28,179 bases of DNA from an uncultured Campylobacter sp. (GTDB lineage: Bacteria; Campylobacterota; Campylobacteria; Campylobacterales; Campylobacteraceae): the NCBI RefSeq assembly GCF_938045405.1, contig NZ_CALIMW010000095.1:1-28179 (forward strand). The letters are read 5' to 3'. The position numbers were made by a program, and so were the translations under genes. The notes below the pieces were generated by a model, which was not told the DNA's origin, ran no database searches, and saw only the letters and a list, made by a program, of their open reading frames with translations. Shown here piece by piece: positions 15,338 to 22,748 of this stretch. Every line of letters begins with the position of its first letter. Position 1 is the stretch's first letter.

Positions 15338-15359
15338 ATAAAATTTTATAAATTTAAGG
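15338..15359 (+). promoter_or_regulatory. era leader element, shared with rplI
   Basis: 22 nt identical to 12523-12544. Here its final AAGGA serves as the ribosome site, 5 nt before the era ATG. Confidence 0.5.
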
Positions 15360-15364
15360 AAAAT

Positions 15365-16234
15365 ATGAAAAGCGGATTTGTAACGCTCATCGGGCGGACG
15401 AATGCGGGCAAGAGCTCGCTGTTAAACTATCTCTGCGGCGAGAAAATTTCGCTCGTTTCGCATAAAATCAATGCCACGCGCCGCAAGATTAGCGGCATCG
15501 CGATGAATGGCGCGGATCAGGTGATTTTTACGGATACGCCGGGGCTGCATGAAAGCGCCAAGCTGATGAATAAGCTGATGGTTGAAGTGGCGCTCGGGGC
15601 GATTGAGGGTTGCGATTTGGTGCTGTTTTTGGCGCCCGTGCACGACGATACCGCGGAATACGAAAAATTTTTAAATTTAAACGCAGGCACGAAACACATT
15701 GTGATTTTAACTAAAATTGACGAAGCAAACGACGAAAAGATCGTGCAAAAGCTGCTGCAATATCAAAAATTTACCGATAAATTCGAAGCGATAATCCCCG
15801 TTAGCATCAAAAAAAAGGTCTATAAAAAGCAGGTTTTGGACGAAATTTGTAAAATTTTGCCCGAGCATGAGTATTTTTACGATCCTGAAATTTTAAGCGC
15901 GACCAACGAGCGCGAAATTTATCGCGACTTCATACTTGAGGCGATCTTTGAGAGTATGAGCGACGAGATCCCGTATTGCAGCGACGTCGTGATGGAAAAA
16001 ATAGTGGAAAAACCGGGTCTAACCTCGGTATATGCGCGGATCATAACGGACACCAATTCACACAAAGAGATGTTGATCGGCAAAAACGGCGAGGCGATCA
16101 AGCGGATCGGAATTCGAGCCAAAAAGTTAATTTCAAATTTTTCTAAGGTCAAAATTTACTTAAAATTAACAGTTTTTGTAAAAAAAAGCTGGAAAAATGA
16201 CGAATTTAGGGTAAAAACCGATTTTATCTATTGA
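15365..16234 (+). CDS. era: GTPase Era
   Basis: This 289-residue GTPase binds the 3' end of 16S rRNA and aids 30S maturation. G1 is GRTNAGKSS (10-18), with Thr-Asn-Ala in place of the common Pro-Asn-Val, as I recall also for C. jejuni Era. G3 is DTPG (57-60), G4 is TKID (116-119), and the C-terminal KH domain has MLIGKNGEAIKRIG. An upstream extension of the open frame lacks homology, so the ATG at 15365 with AAGGA before it is chosen. The stop codon overlaps the -35 of the promoter for the next operon. Confidence 0.96.
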   Translation: MKSGFVTLIGRTNAGKSSLLNYLCGEKISLVSHKINATRRKISGIAMNGADQVIFTDTPGLHESAKLMNKLMVEVALGAIEGCDLVLFLAPVHDDTAEYEKFLNLNAGTKHIVILTKIDEANDEKIVQKLLQYQKFTDKFEAIIPVSIKKKVYKKQVLDEICKILPEHEYFYDPEILSATNEREIYRDFILEAIFESMSDEIPYCSDVVMEKIVEKPGLTSVYARIITDTNSHKEMLIGKNGEAIKRIGIRAKKLISNFSKVKIYLKLTVFVKKSWKNDEFRVKTDFIY

Positions 16235-16259
16235 CATTTTATTTTATTTCTATTAGTAT
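16231..16259 (+). promoter_or_regulatory. Candidate sigma70 promoter of the pilus/secretion operon
   Basis: TTGACA at 16231-16236 is the full -35 consensus, followed after exactly 17 bp by TAGTAT at 16254-16259 as -10. It overlaps the era stop and lies 37 nt before the first operon ATG. Strong -35 boxes are unusual in Campylobacter, so experimental support is needed, but the geometry is good. Confidence 0.55.
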
Positions 16260-16296
16260 TAGCAGCGTAGAAAATTTCATTTGGAAGTGGAGTGTT

Positions 16297-17817
16297 ATGG
16301 CAAAGAATAGTAAAAATGCTAGTTCGATTGTTGCGATTAACAAAGTCACGCAAACCATATTCGGTCTAAGTGAGAATGAAGTTTTCGAGCACGACTTCTC
16401 AAAAGCGAATCGTGCGAAGGAAACTTACGTCTCATATATTCCGTATAAGGATATAATGACTGCGACGGTCGAGATAAGCAGATCGGTAGAGGACGCGGAT
16501 CTTTTAGATGCGATCGTCGTTAAGGTGTATGAGGAGCTGGGGCTTGACACCGCTTTGGATTACAAAATCACCTATAGTGAGGTAATAGGCGCTGGCGGCG
16601 ATGATAGAATTTTCAACGTCTTTGTCGTAGATAATGCCAAACTCACTTCAGAATTCGATGCGATCGCCGCTAGGACGAACTACATCGACTATGTGGCTAT
16701 GGCTCCGTTTTTATACGAGGGCTTGTATAATAGAGGCGTCCTAACTCGCGACGGAATCGATTGCTTCATCTACTTGCAGCGCGACGATGCGTTTTTGGTA
16801 GTGTATCAAAACGGCGAATATTTTCAATCTCGTCAAGTAAGATACAACCTAAAATTCTTGCATGAAAAATATGTTGAGCTAGTCGGCAGTAGAGTCGATG
16901 AAGAGAGCTTTTATAGATTGCTCTCCAAACAGGGAGTAAATTTAGAAAATCCGACCGAACGCGATTATATGATCCAAATTTTTGACGATATGTTTTACTA
17001 CATCAACGACGTATTGAACGGTATTAGTAAAATTTACAACGTCAATATCCAAAACGTCTATATCGGAACGGATATCGGTAAAATTCCTGCGATAGAGGTT
17101 TTTGTAGAAAACAATCTAAAGCTAAGATACAAGGATTTTAATTTTAACGTTGCAATCAACGCAAAAGATTATCCGCTCACTCAGCTAGATATTTTGATGT
17201 TCTTGGTGGGTCAAGATTATTTGATTACCAAAGACGATGATCACAACTACTCACCGTTTATGAGACCTCCGCCTTTGACCCAAAGATCAACCGGCAAGCT
17301 GATAGGCTATATGCTGCTAGGCTGCTTACTTGGGGCTGCATATCCTGCGTATAATTTTGGCTACGGCTATTATAATAATATGGTAGCTGATGATAAAACT
17401 AGCGAATATAAAGGTTTAGAGGAAAAGATGGGTCCCGCTAGAACTGAAAGTGCGCGTTTGGATAAAGAGACTAAAGAGGTAAATGCCCAGGCTGCTAAGA
17501 GTGGCAAGGAGCTTAATGACAGGCGCGATCTAATTAATGCCATCTTAGATAAGAAAAATAATTACGCTATGAAGGGTGTTTCTATTTTTGAGCTAACCAA
17601 TATGGTCGTTAAAAATAAGGGCAATATGGTTAGGATCGGTGATGAGAATAGGACTCTAACTGTTCAGGTGCGCACCAAAAACGATAAGCAGATGACCGAG
17701 CTTTTAGAGGATATCAGTAAAAAAGAGGTGTATGGCGTGGATACTAAAACAATCGCGCTACAAGAGGGTAATAAAACCATCTTTTACGATAGCAATATCA
17801 GTGTGGAGGTTAGATAA
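16297..17817 (+). CDS. Fused PilM-PilN-like (GspL/MshI-type) inner-membrane assembly protein
   Basis: The 506-residue protein has a cytoplasmic N-terminal domain (1 to about 325) with a degenerate actin-like look (DCFIYLQRDDAFLVVYQNG, VYIGTDIGKIPAIEVFVENN), one membrane helix at about 335-357 (KLIGYMLLGCLLGAAYPAY), a coiled coil (about 365-425) and a small C-terminal alpha/beta domain (427-506). That layout equals PilM joined to PilN, as in GspL of type II secretion. It would link the secretion ATPase in the cytoplasm to periplasmic partners. The ATG at 16297 has GGAG 4 nt before it; a TTG at 16231 inside era is open but unlikely. The stop overlaps the next start by 1 nt. Assignment comes from architecture and operon position, not from a clear motif. 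Confidence 0.72.
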   Translation: MAKNSKNASSIVAINKVTQTIFGLSENEVFEHDFSKANRAKETYVSYIPYKDIMTATVEISRSVEDADLLDAIVVKVYEELGLDTALDYKITYSEVIGAGGDDRIFNVFVVDNAKLTSEFDAIAARTNYIDYVAMAPFLYEGLYNRGVLTRDGIDCFIYLQRDDAFLVVYQNGEYFQSRQVRYNLKFLHEKYVELVGSRVDEESFYRLLSKQGVNLENPTERDYMIQIFDDMFYYINDVLNGISKIYNVNIQNVYIGTDIGKIPAIEVFVENNLKLRYKDFNFNVAINAKDYPLTQLDILMFLVGQDYLITKDDDHNYSPFMRPPPLTQRSTGKLIGYMLLGCLLGAAYPAYNFGYGYYNNMVADDKTSEYKGLEEKMGPARTESARLDKETKEVNAQAAKSGKELNDRRDLINAILDKKNNYAMKGVSIFELTNMVVKNKGNMVRIGDENRTLTVQVRTKNDKQMTELLEDISKKEVYGVDTKTIALQEGNKTIFYDSNISVEVR

Positions 17818-18470
17818 TGAAAAAGAAAAGTTCATTAGATCAACTTGATCAATGGTTTGCCTCCAAGGGAAATAGTGCAAATAACTATTTTTACATAGCT
17901 TTATTGTTTGTAGGTGTGGTAGCTTACTTTATTTTGAGTAACTATGCGGATCCGTATTTAGAAGAGAGCGAGACAAATCTAAGTACTGCCACGACTAAGC
18001 TTGAAGGCGCACAAAGAGAGTATAACGAGTTTTTTGGCGGTGATCCTGATGCTTTTGTTAATAATAAACGCAATATCCTCAATGGTGCTAGGACCAACCT
18101 TAACAATATTATTGAAGAGCGTGGGTATCTAGACGGTAAGCTAAAAGAAATTTCGAAGCTTACCTATAATGAAAAGAACTGGGCTAAATTTATGGATAGC
18201 CTCTCAACGATCGCAGAGAATAACAATATTAAAATTTATGCTATTCACAGCGATAGAAGAGAGCCTAGCATCAAACAAATTTTTCAGCCTGAAGCTTTGC
18301 TGGATATAGATGTGAAATTTGAAGGAGCATTTTCGAATGTCCTTAGGTATATCAACCTTATAGAACAATCGGAGATGATCGTAGATGTAAATAAGATGGA
18401 TATCAATGCCACTAAAAATGGCAAAATCGGTGGAAGCATCGGTATATCTATCTGGGGAGTAAATTACTAA
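17817..18470 (+). CDS. PilO-like (MshJ-type) inner-membrane protein
   Basis: This 217-residue protein has a short cytoplasmic tail (KKKSSLDQLDQWF), one membrane helix at about 23-42 (YFYIALLFVGVVAYFILSNY), a periplasmic coiled coil (about 48-125) and a C-terminal alpha/beta domain with LDIDVKFEGAFSNVLRYINL, the pattern of PilO/GspM. In related machines it pairs with PilN and PilP to form the alignment complex joining the inner-membrane platform to the secretin. It starts at TAATG, overlapping the preceding stop by 1 nt, and ends at TAATG with the next gene. Confidence 0.75.
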   Translation: MKKKSSLDQLDQWFASKGNSANNYFYIALLFVGVVAYFILSNYADPYLEESETNLSTATTKLEGAQREYNEFFGGDPDAFVNNKRNILNGARTNLNNIIEERGYLDGKLKEISKLTYNEKNWAKFMDSLSTIAENNNIKIYAIHSDRREPSIKQIFQPEALLDIDVKFEGAFSNVLRYINLIEQSEMIVDVNKMDINATKNGKIGGSIGISIWGVNY

Positions 18471-18898
18471 TGAAAAAGTTAATTTTATGCTCTTTGCTAC
18501 TTTCTACTGCTCTATTTGCTGTAGATAATAATCAGACGGTGGCGCCTAGTAATGGAGCCTATAAAGCTAAGTACGATGCGATATTCGATGATCTTAGTAA
18601 GCCTAGAGTAGGTCTTAGCGATGAGCAGATAGCTTCTTTGCAAGATCCGTTTTATCCTAAAGAAGCTAATGCGCCTAGAGAAGCTAATCAGCAGGTGGAT
18701 CTAGGTTATCAGCTAGTAGGTATTATGGGCGATAAGGTTAAGCTAAACGATAAGTGGTATGGTTTGGGCGAATATGTAGGCTCATATAAGATCGTGCAAA
18801 TAACGGGCAATAGCGTTATTATTACCAACGACGATGAAAATAAAGTCGAACTAACACTAAAACAAGGAAGTCAAAATGTCATTATTACATATAAGTAA
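18470..18898 (+). CDS. ctsR: PilP/GspC-like periplasmic protein, possible CtsR
   Basis: The 142-residue protein has a signal peptide (MKKLILCSLLLSTALFA, cleavage near 17), a flexible middle, then DPFYPKE at 59-65, like the DPF motif that opens the PilP/GspC/MshK homology region, and a C-terminal beta domain (about 80-142: YQLVGIMGDKVKLNDKWYGL, VIITNDDENKVELTL). It should contact the secretin N-domains. It lies directly before the secretin gene, the place I recall for ctsR in C. jejuni, and its last 23 nt overlap the secretin start. The symbol is given on position only. Confidence 0.65.
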   Translation: MKKLILCSLLLSTALFAVDNNQTVAPSNGAYKAKYDAIFDDLSKPRVGLSDEQIASLQDPFYPKEANAPREANQQVDLGYQLVGIMGDKVKLNDKWYGLGEYVGSYKIVQITGNSVIITNDDENKVELTLKQGSQNVIITYK

Positions 18899-20384
18899 AA
18901 AGCTTAGCATAGCTGCTATGCTTGCTTTGTCTGTTACGGCTACTAGTCTATATGCCGCTCCCGCAACTGCAGGTAACTGCGATAGGAAGGCGCTAAATAT
19001 TAAGATTAACGATACCGTTACGCTAAACGAGATGCTAACTCAGCTATCCGATATGTGCCGCTTTTCAGTGGTAGCAAAAGATGCTATCGCTCAAGAGGAG
19101 ATGAGTAAGCCACTGCAAGGCGTAAGCATCAAAGACCTTTCTTTACGCGAAGTTTTAGATCTACTCATAAAAGAGAATAATCTAAGCTATGAGTATTCTC
19201 ATGGCATATTAAAAATTTCAGCGCTAGAGACTAGGACTTTTAAAGTGGATTACATCACTTCTATTAGAGAAGGCACTGCTGTTACTAAATCTTCTGTCGA
19301 TTCCGCACCTACGAAAGTGGATGATAGCGACGATAAAGAAAATAAAGAAGATAATAAGATCACTACCAAAGAGAAATTTGATTTTTGGGAGAAGATTAGC
19401 GAGGAAATCACCTCTGTTCTAAATAACGGTACCGAAAAATACGTCGCAGTCGCTCCTATTATAAATCAAAATGCCGGTTTAGTAACCGTTACTGCTATGA
19501 AGTCTCAGATAGCTCGTGTCGATAGATATCTAAGCGGTATGCAAAAACGCCTTAGTCGTCAAGTCTTGCTAGATGTAAATATCATATCTGTCGAGCTAAA
19601 TAACGAATACACCACCGGTATAGATTGGAGTAAATTTCAACTAGGATTTAATACCTATGTAGGTGGAGATCCGACTAAGCTTTCAGGATATCACATAGAT
19701 AACGGAAATAGAGGAAAGGCTAGCGATACTCACGGAACTTGGACGATAGGGGCTAATCTAAATTTTAATATCGACGGTTTAATTAACTTCCTAGAGACTA
19801 AAGGTAAAACTAAGGTTATTTCAAGCCCTAAGGTAACTACGATGAATAATCAGCCTGCTATTATCTCTGTAGGTGATACTATTAACTATGTATTAAAATC
19901 CACTACTACAGGTGATTATCAAGGCGGAGATACTCAGTCAGATGATCAGTATTCGATATTTGTAGGTATTCTTTTGAATATCTTGCCTGAAATTTCAGAT
20001 GATAATAGGATTATGCTACGAATCAATCCATCTTTAAGTTCTCTTAAATATGCGGAAGATAATGTAAGAAAAGAAAACGGTAGAAGAGATATCGCACCTG
20101 ATACCTTGCAAAAGAAACTCTCTAGTGTAGTTTGGGTAGATGATGGCGATACTGTAATTTTAGGCGGTTTGATTGGTGCAACTAAGTCGAAAGATAACAC
20201 TAGGGTGCCTGTGCTAGCTGAAATTCCATTAATCGGAAATCTTTTCAAAAGTACTGCCGATGTTTTGAGCACGTCAGAGCTAATCTTCGTAGTAACTCCA
20301 CATATCATCGACAATACCGGCGCGCCGCTTGCTACCTCTCTTAAAGAGCTAGGTTACTCAAAATCCATCTACGAAAATGAGTAA
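18876..20384 (+). CDS. ctsD: Secretin (outer-membrane channel) of the pilus/DNA-uptake machine
   Basis: This 502-residue secretin has a signal peptide (cleavage near LYA, residue 27), an STN/N0-type domain (38-117, with LNIKINDTVTLNEMLTQLSD and SLREVLDLLIKENNLSYEY), a highly acidic linker (about 137-165), an N1-like domain, and the secretin core with KVISSPKVTTMNNQPA (313-328) and the signature VPVLAEIPLIGNLFKS (444-459) followed by ELIFVVTPHII. This is the MshL/PilQ/GspD class. It forms the multimeric outer-membrane pore through which the pilus or DNA passes. It overlaps the upstream gene by 23 nt (AAGGAAG ribosome site inside that gene) and the downstream AAA+ gene by 8 nt. No lipobox is seen. 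ctsD is inferred from operon order. Confidence 0.93.
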   Translation: MSLLHISKKLSIAAMLALSVTATSLYAAPATAGNCDRKALNIKINDTVTLNEMLTQLSDMCRFSVVAKDAIAQEEMSKPLQGVSIKDLSLREVLDLLIKENNLSYEYSHGILKISALETRTFKVDYITSIREGTAVTKSSVDSAPTKVDDSDDKENKEDNKITTKEKFDFWEKISEEITSVLNNGTEKYVAVAPIINQNAGLVTVTAMKSQIARVDRYLSGMQKRLSRQVLLDVNIISVELNNEYTTGIDWSKFQLGFNTYVGGDPTKLSGYHIDNGNRGKASDTHGTWTIGANLNFNIDGLINFLETKGKTKVISSPKVTTMNNQPAIISVGDTINYVLKSTTTGDYQGGDTQSDDQYSIFVGILLNILPEISDDNRIMLRINPSLSSLKYAEDNVRKENGRRDIAPDTLQKKLSSVVWVDDGDTVILGGLIGATKSKDNTRVPVLAEIPLIGNLFKSTADVLSTSELIFVVTPHIIDNTGAPLATSLKELGYSKSIYENE

Positions 20385-21207
20385 TAATTATACGGCGATC
20401 AAGGAGATTTTTATCGAGGATAACGAAGTCTCGGACTTCGTTAATCTCGATAAATCAACCCTTGCTTATCATAAAATTTTAAATGCTTTGCAAAAGCCGT
20501 TAAAACTTATACTTTTTTACGGCAAACCGGGTTGCGGCAAGACATTTTTGCTTAATAAGATCAAGGTCGATCTTGAAAAAAAGGTAAGAGTCGTATTTGT
20601 GCCGCAGCCGTTTTTTGATGAGAAAGAATTTTTCTTAGAGCTTTATTCGCAGATTTTTCATTCAACTCCTAGCGAGCCGATTGATAATTACGAGAATTTT
20701 ATGCGGGTTTACAGAGAGAGATTTGGAATTTCTACTAACGTAGGGGCGGTAGAGCAGGTCGTTATTTTGCTTGATGAGGCTCAGCTGTATCCTGGGAATT
20801 TAATAGAAAAAATTCGTCTTATGGCAGATACTAGACTATTTAAATTTTTATTTACGGTGCATAAGACTGACGAGGAAGATCGCCTCGCAAAGGATTATTT
20901 TAAAACCAGAATTTGGGAGAGCATTGAGCTTCCTAATTCAAATTTAGGCGAAGTCAAGCTGTATATTGAAAAAAAGCTTGTGCTTCATGGCTTTCAACAA
21001 TACTATTTTATGTTTAGCGACGATAATTTCGATTTGATTTTAAATTTAACGGACGGCAATATGAGGAATATCAACAAGCTTATGTATAAGATGTATGAGC
21101 TTTTTGAGTATTACGAGATAAATAAACCTACGGAAATTAGTTTTTCGCAGATTAATAATAAAATTATAGAGATGGCAGCGATAGGCTCGGGGATAATAAA
21201 TGCTTGA
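20377..21207 (+). CDS. ctsP: ExeA/MshM-like AAA+ ATPase
   Basis: This 276-residue cytoplasmic ATPase has Walker A GKPGCGKT (49-56), Walker B VVILLDEAQLYPG (128-140), and an arginine-bearing stretch KTRIWESIEL that could be the arginine finger. No membrane helix is seen, unlike ExeA. In MSHA clusters the MshM ATPase occupies the same place after the secretin; C. jejuni CtsP is, as I recall, a nucleotide-binding protein that works with the membrane protein CtsX. The next gene is exactly such a membrane protein. The start overlaps the secretin stop by 8 nt and the stop overlaps the next start by 8 nt. Confidence 0.85.
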   Translation: MSNNYTAIKEIFIEDNEVSDFVNLDKSTLAYHKILNALQKPLKLILFYGKPGCGKTFLLNKIKVDLEKKVRVVFVPQPFFDEKEFFLELYSQIFHSTPSEPIDNYENFMRVYRERFGISTNVGAVEQVVILLDEAQLYPGNLIEKIRLMADTRLFKFLFTVHKTDEEDRLAKDYFKTRIWESIELPNSNLGEVKLYIEKKLVLHGFQQYYFMFSDDNFDLILNLTDGNMRNINKLMYKMYELFEYYEINKPTEISFSQINNKIIEMAAIGSGIINA

Positions 21208-22207
21208 ATTTTACGAAGTAAACGAACTTGAAAAAAAATGGGAAGAGTATAACAAAAATAGAAAGCAGTTTTCTTTCCTGAAATCTAAGCCGAATTTCGT
21301 ATTGAGATTCGACAAGACGATTTTGGGGCTTTTGATATTGATCTCGGTTGCGATCGGAGCGATATTTTGGCTGCTTAAAGATAGTGATAGCGTCAGTATG
21401 GCAAGTATCAATCAAAATATCGAGGACAAGGGCGGTGCTACAAATTCTGCTAGTGATGCCGAGCAGCAGGCGGCAGATCTTGCAGTGCAAAATAATATCT
21501 CCAAAGAAGATTATAATATCAGCGCGCCGAAAGTTGCCCGCGCCTCTAAGCACGAAAAGGAACGTCCAAGCTTAAATTTAAACGACGTGGGTGTACTATC
21601 CAGCGAGGATTCCGGTGGGTTTAAGATAACTAATAATTACGAAAATGGCGGAAACTATGGCGGGCAGGCTCAGGCGCAAAATTTCGGCGGTCAAAATTTT
21701 GGCAATCAGAATTTTGGCAATCAAAATGCTCCTACATTTAATGTGCCTAATACCAATAACGCAGCTTTTGCAAATCAGCCGCCTAAAAACGAGGTTATAG
21801 ATTTTGGGCGTGCTCCATTGCCGCCTAAATCAAATTTCTCTGGAGGTTCTACAAATACCGCAAGTAGCGCTCCGCTAAGTTCTAGAATTGAGATAAAAAC
21901 TTCAAATTTAAGCGAAGATAAGCAGAGCTTGGAGAGTAAATTTTACGCGACGAATAAGATTGAGTATTCGCTATCGCTAGCTGAAGAAGCGTATAATAAG
22001 AAAGACTACGATAATGCGATCAAATGGGCTCTTACGTCAAATGAGCTTGATAAGGACAACGTCGCCAGCTGGATAATTTTTGCTAAAGCCAATTATAAAA
22101 AAGGTCGTAAGGAAGACGCGCTTTACGCTCTTGAGACCTTTAACGCAAAGGCGAAAAATAGTGAAATTTCTAACCTCATTTCAAAGATAAGAAGCGACAA
22201 ACTATGA
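21200..22207 (+). CDS. ctsX: MshN-like membrane protein with NFG-Q repeats and TPR domain
   Basis: This 335-residue bitopic protein has a charged cytoplasmic tail (1-38, KKWEEYNKNRKQF), a membrane helix at about 41-59, a long low-complexity periplasmic linker (60-235) with tandem QNFGGQNFGNQNFGNQN units at about 160-176, and a C-terminal TPR-type helical domain (about 249-320: AEEAYNKKDYDNAIKWAL, AKANYKKGRKEDALYALE). This equals MshN/PilF-like layouts. The pairing with the adjacent AAA+ ATPase fits the CtsP-CtsX complex described in C. jejuni, but the symbol is a positional guess. It overlaps both neighbours (8 nt and ATGA). Confidence 0.72.
   Translation: MLEFYEVNELEKKWEEYNKNRKQFSFLKSKPNFVLRFDKTILGLLILISVAIGAIFWLLKDSDSVSMASINQNIEDKGGATNSASDAEQQAADLAVQNNISKEDYNISAPKVARASKHEKERPSLNLNDVGVLSSEDSGGFKITNNYENGGNYGGQAQAQNFGGQNFGNQNFGNQNAPTFNVPNTNNAAFANQPPKNEVIDFGRAPLPPKSNFSGGSTNTASSAPLSSRIEIKTSNLSEDKQSLESKFYATNKIEYSLSLAEEAYNKKDYDNAIKWALTSNELDKDNVASWIIFAKANYKKGRKEDALYALETFNAKAKNSEISNLISKIRSDKL
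21677..21721 (+). repeat. Three tandem 15-bp coding repeats
   Basis: Units 21677-21691, 21692-21706 and 21707-21721 each encode Gln-Asn-Phe-Gly-(Gly/Asn), with a partial fourth unit after. The unit is close to CAAAATTTTGGCAAT. The in-frame length can expand or contract by slippage without breaking the gene. Confidence 0.9.
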
Positions 22208-22743
22208 AAATTTTATATATTTTAGCTTTTGCGATCGCGTCGTTATTTGCAGTTAGCGCCGATGACGTGCGCAACTGGGATCAGATCGGTCAGTATAACC
22301 GTATCTGCCAAGAAAGCGTGCGAAATTTATTCATTGAAGAACAAAGCGAGGCACTTGCAAATATGTATGCCAAGGCGTGTCTGAAGATGGACAAAGTAAA
22401 CGAGCTTGTAGTGCCTACGGTGATGCTTTATAAGACGAAAGAGGCTCGCGAGAATGCTTCTCTTTATTCGACCATAATTTTTCAAAAAAAGATGCTTTAT
22501 TTGGCACTTTGTGATGGCGTGGATATTAGCTATATACGCACGCCTAAGATCAATTACATTTTGTCTGAAATTTTTGATAAATTTACGGAGAGAGCATACG
22601 TAAAAAAGAGTGATACGTATGTCTTTACCCTAGAAAACGGCGAGCGTGCCGAGCTTTTTATCAAAGAAGAGGAAGAGGTAAAAAAGATGGTAATTGCAAT
22701 TTATGCTGGCGATAAGCTTAGCTCTATTAAAATTTATTGGTGA
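22204..22743 (+). CDS. Small secreted protein of unknown function in the pilus/DNA-uptake operon
   Basis: The 179-residue protein has a clear signal peptide (MKILYILAFAIASLFAVSA, cleavage near 19) and a mature part with no family motif I recognise. It has cysteines at about 35 and 59 (NRICQESVRNL, AKACLKMDKV) and another in LALCDGVD; the first pair could form a disulfide. The N-terminal half looks helical (EEQSEALANMYAKACLKMDK resembles a Sel1/TPR-like helix pair) and the C-terminal half is strand-rich (YVFTLENGERAELFI). It overlaps the upstream gene by ATGA and lies 5 nt before the ATPase gene, so it is certainly co-expressed with the machine. It could be a periplasmic pilot, minor subunit or DNA-binding factor; none is demonstrated. 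Confidence 0.8.
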   Translation: MKILYILAFAIASLFAVSADDVRNWDQIGQYNRICQESVRNLFIEEQSEALANMYAKACLKMDKVNELVVPTVMLYKTKEARENASLYSTIIFQKKMLYLALCDGVDISYIRTPKINYILSEIFDKFTERAYVKKSDTYVFTLENGERAELFIKEEEEVKKMVIAIYAGDKLSSIKIYW

Positions 22744-22748
22744 TCGCG

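Larger units (their letters stand above)
14867..15364. other. 498-bp gene-free stretch upstream of era
   Basis: No credible gene was found. The stretch has many AAATTTTAAAATTT-like words, a TATAAT at 15073-15078 that could be a -10, a perfect 14-bp inverted repeat at 15176-15227, and the leader element shared with rplI directly before era. A small RNA between 15085 and 15230 is conceivable but there is no T-run after the inverted repeat. Confidence 0.55.

Noticed and set aside
15263..15364. In-frame upstream extension of era
   Set aside because: No similarity to Era; the shared leader element and AAGGA site put the start at 15365.
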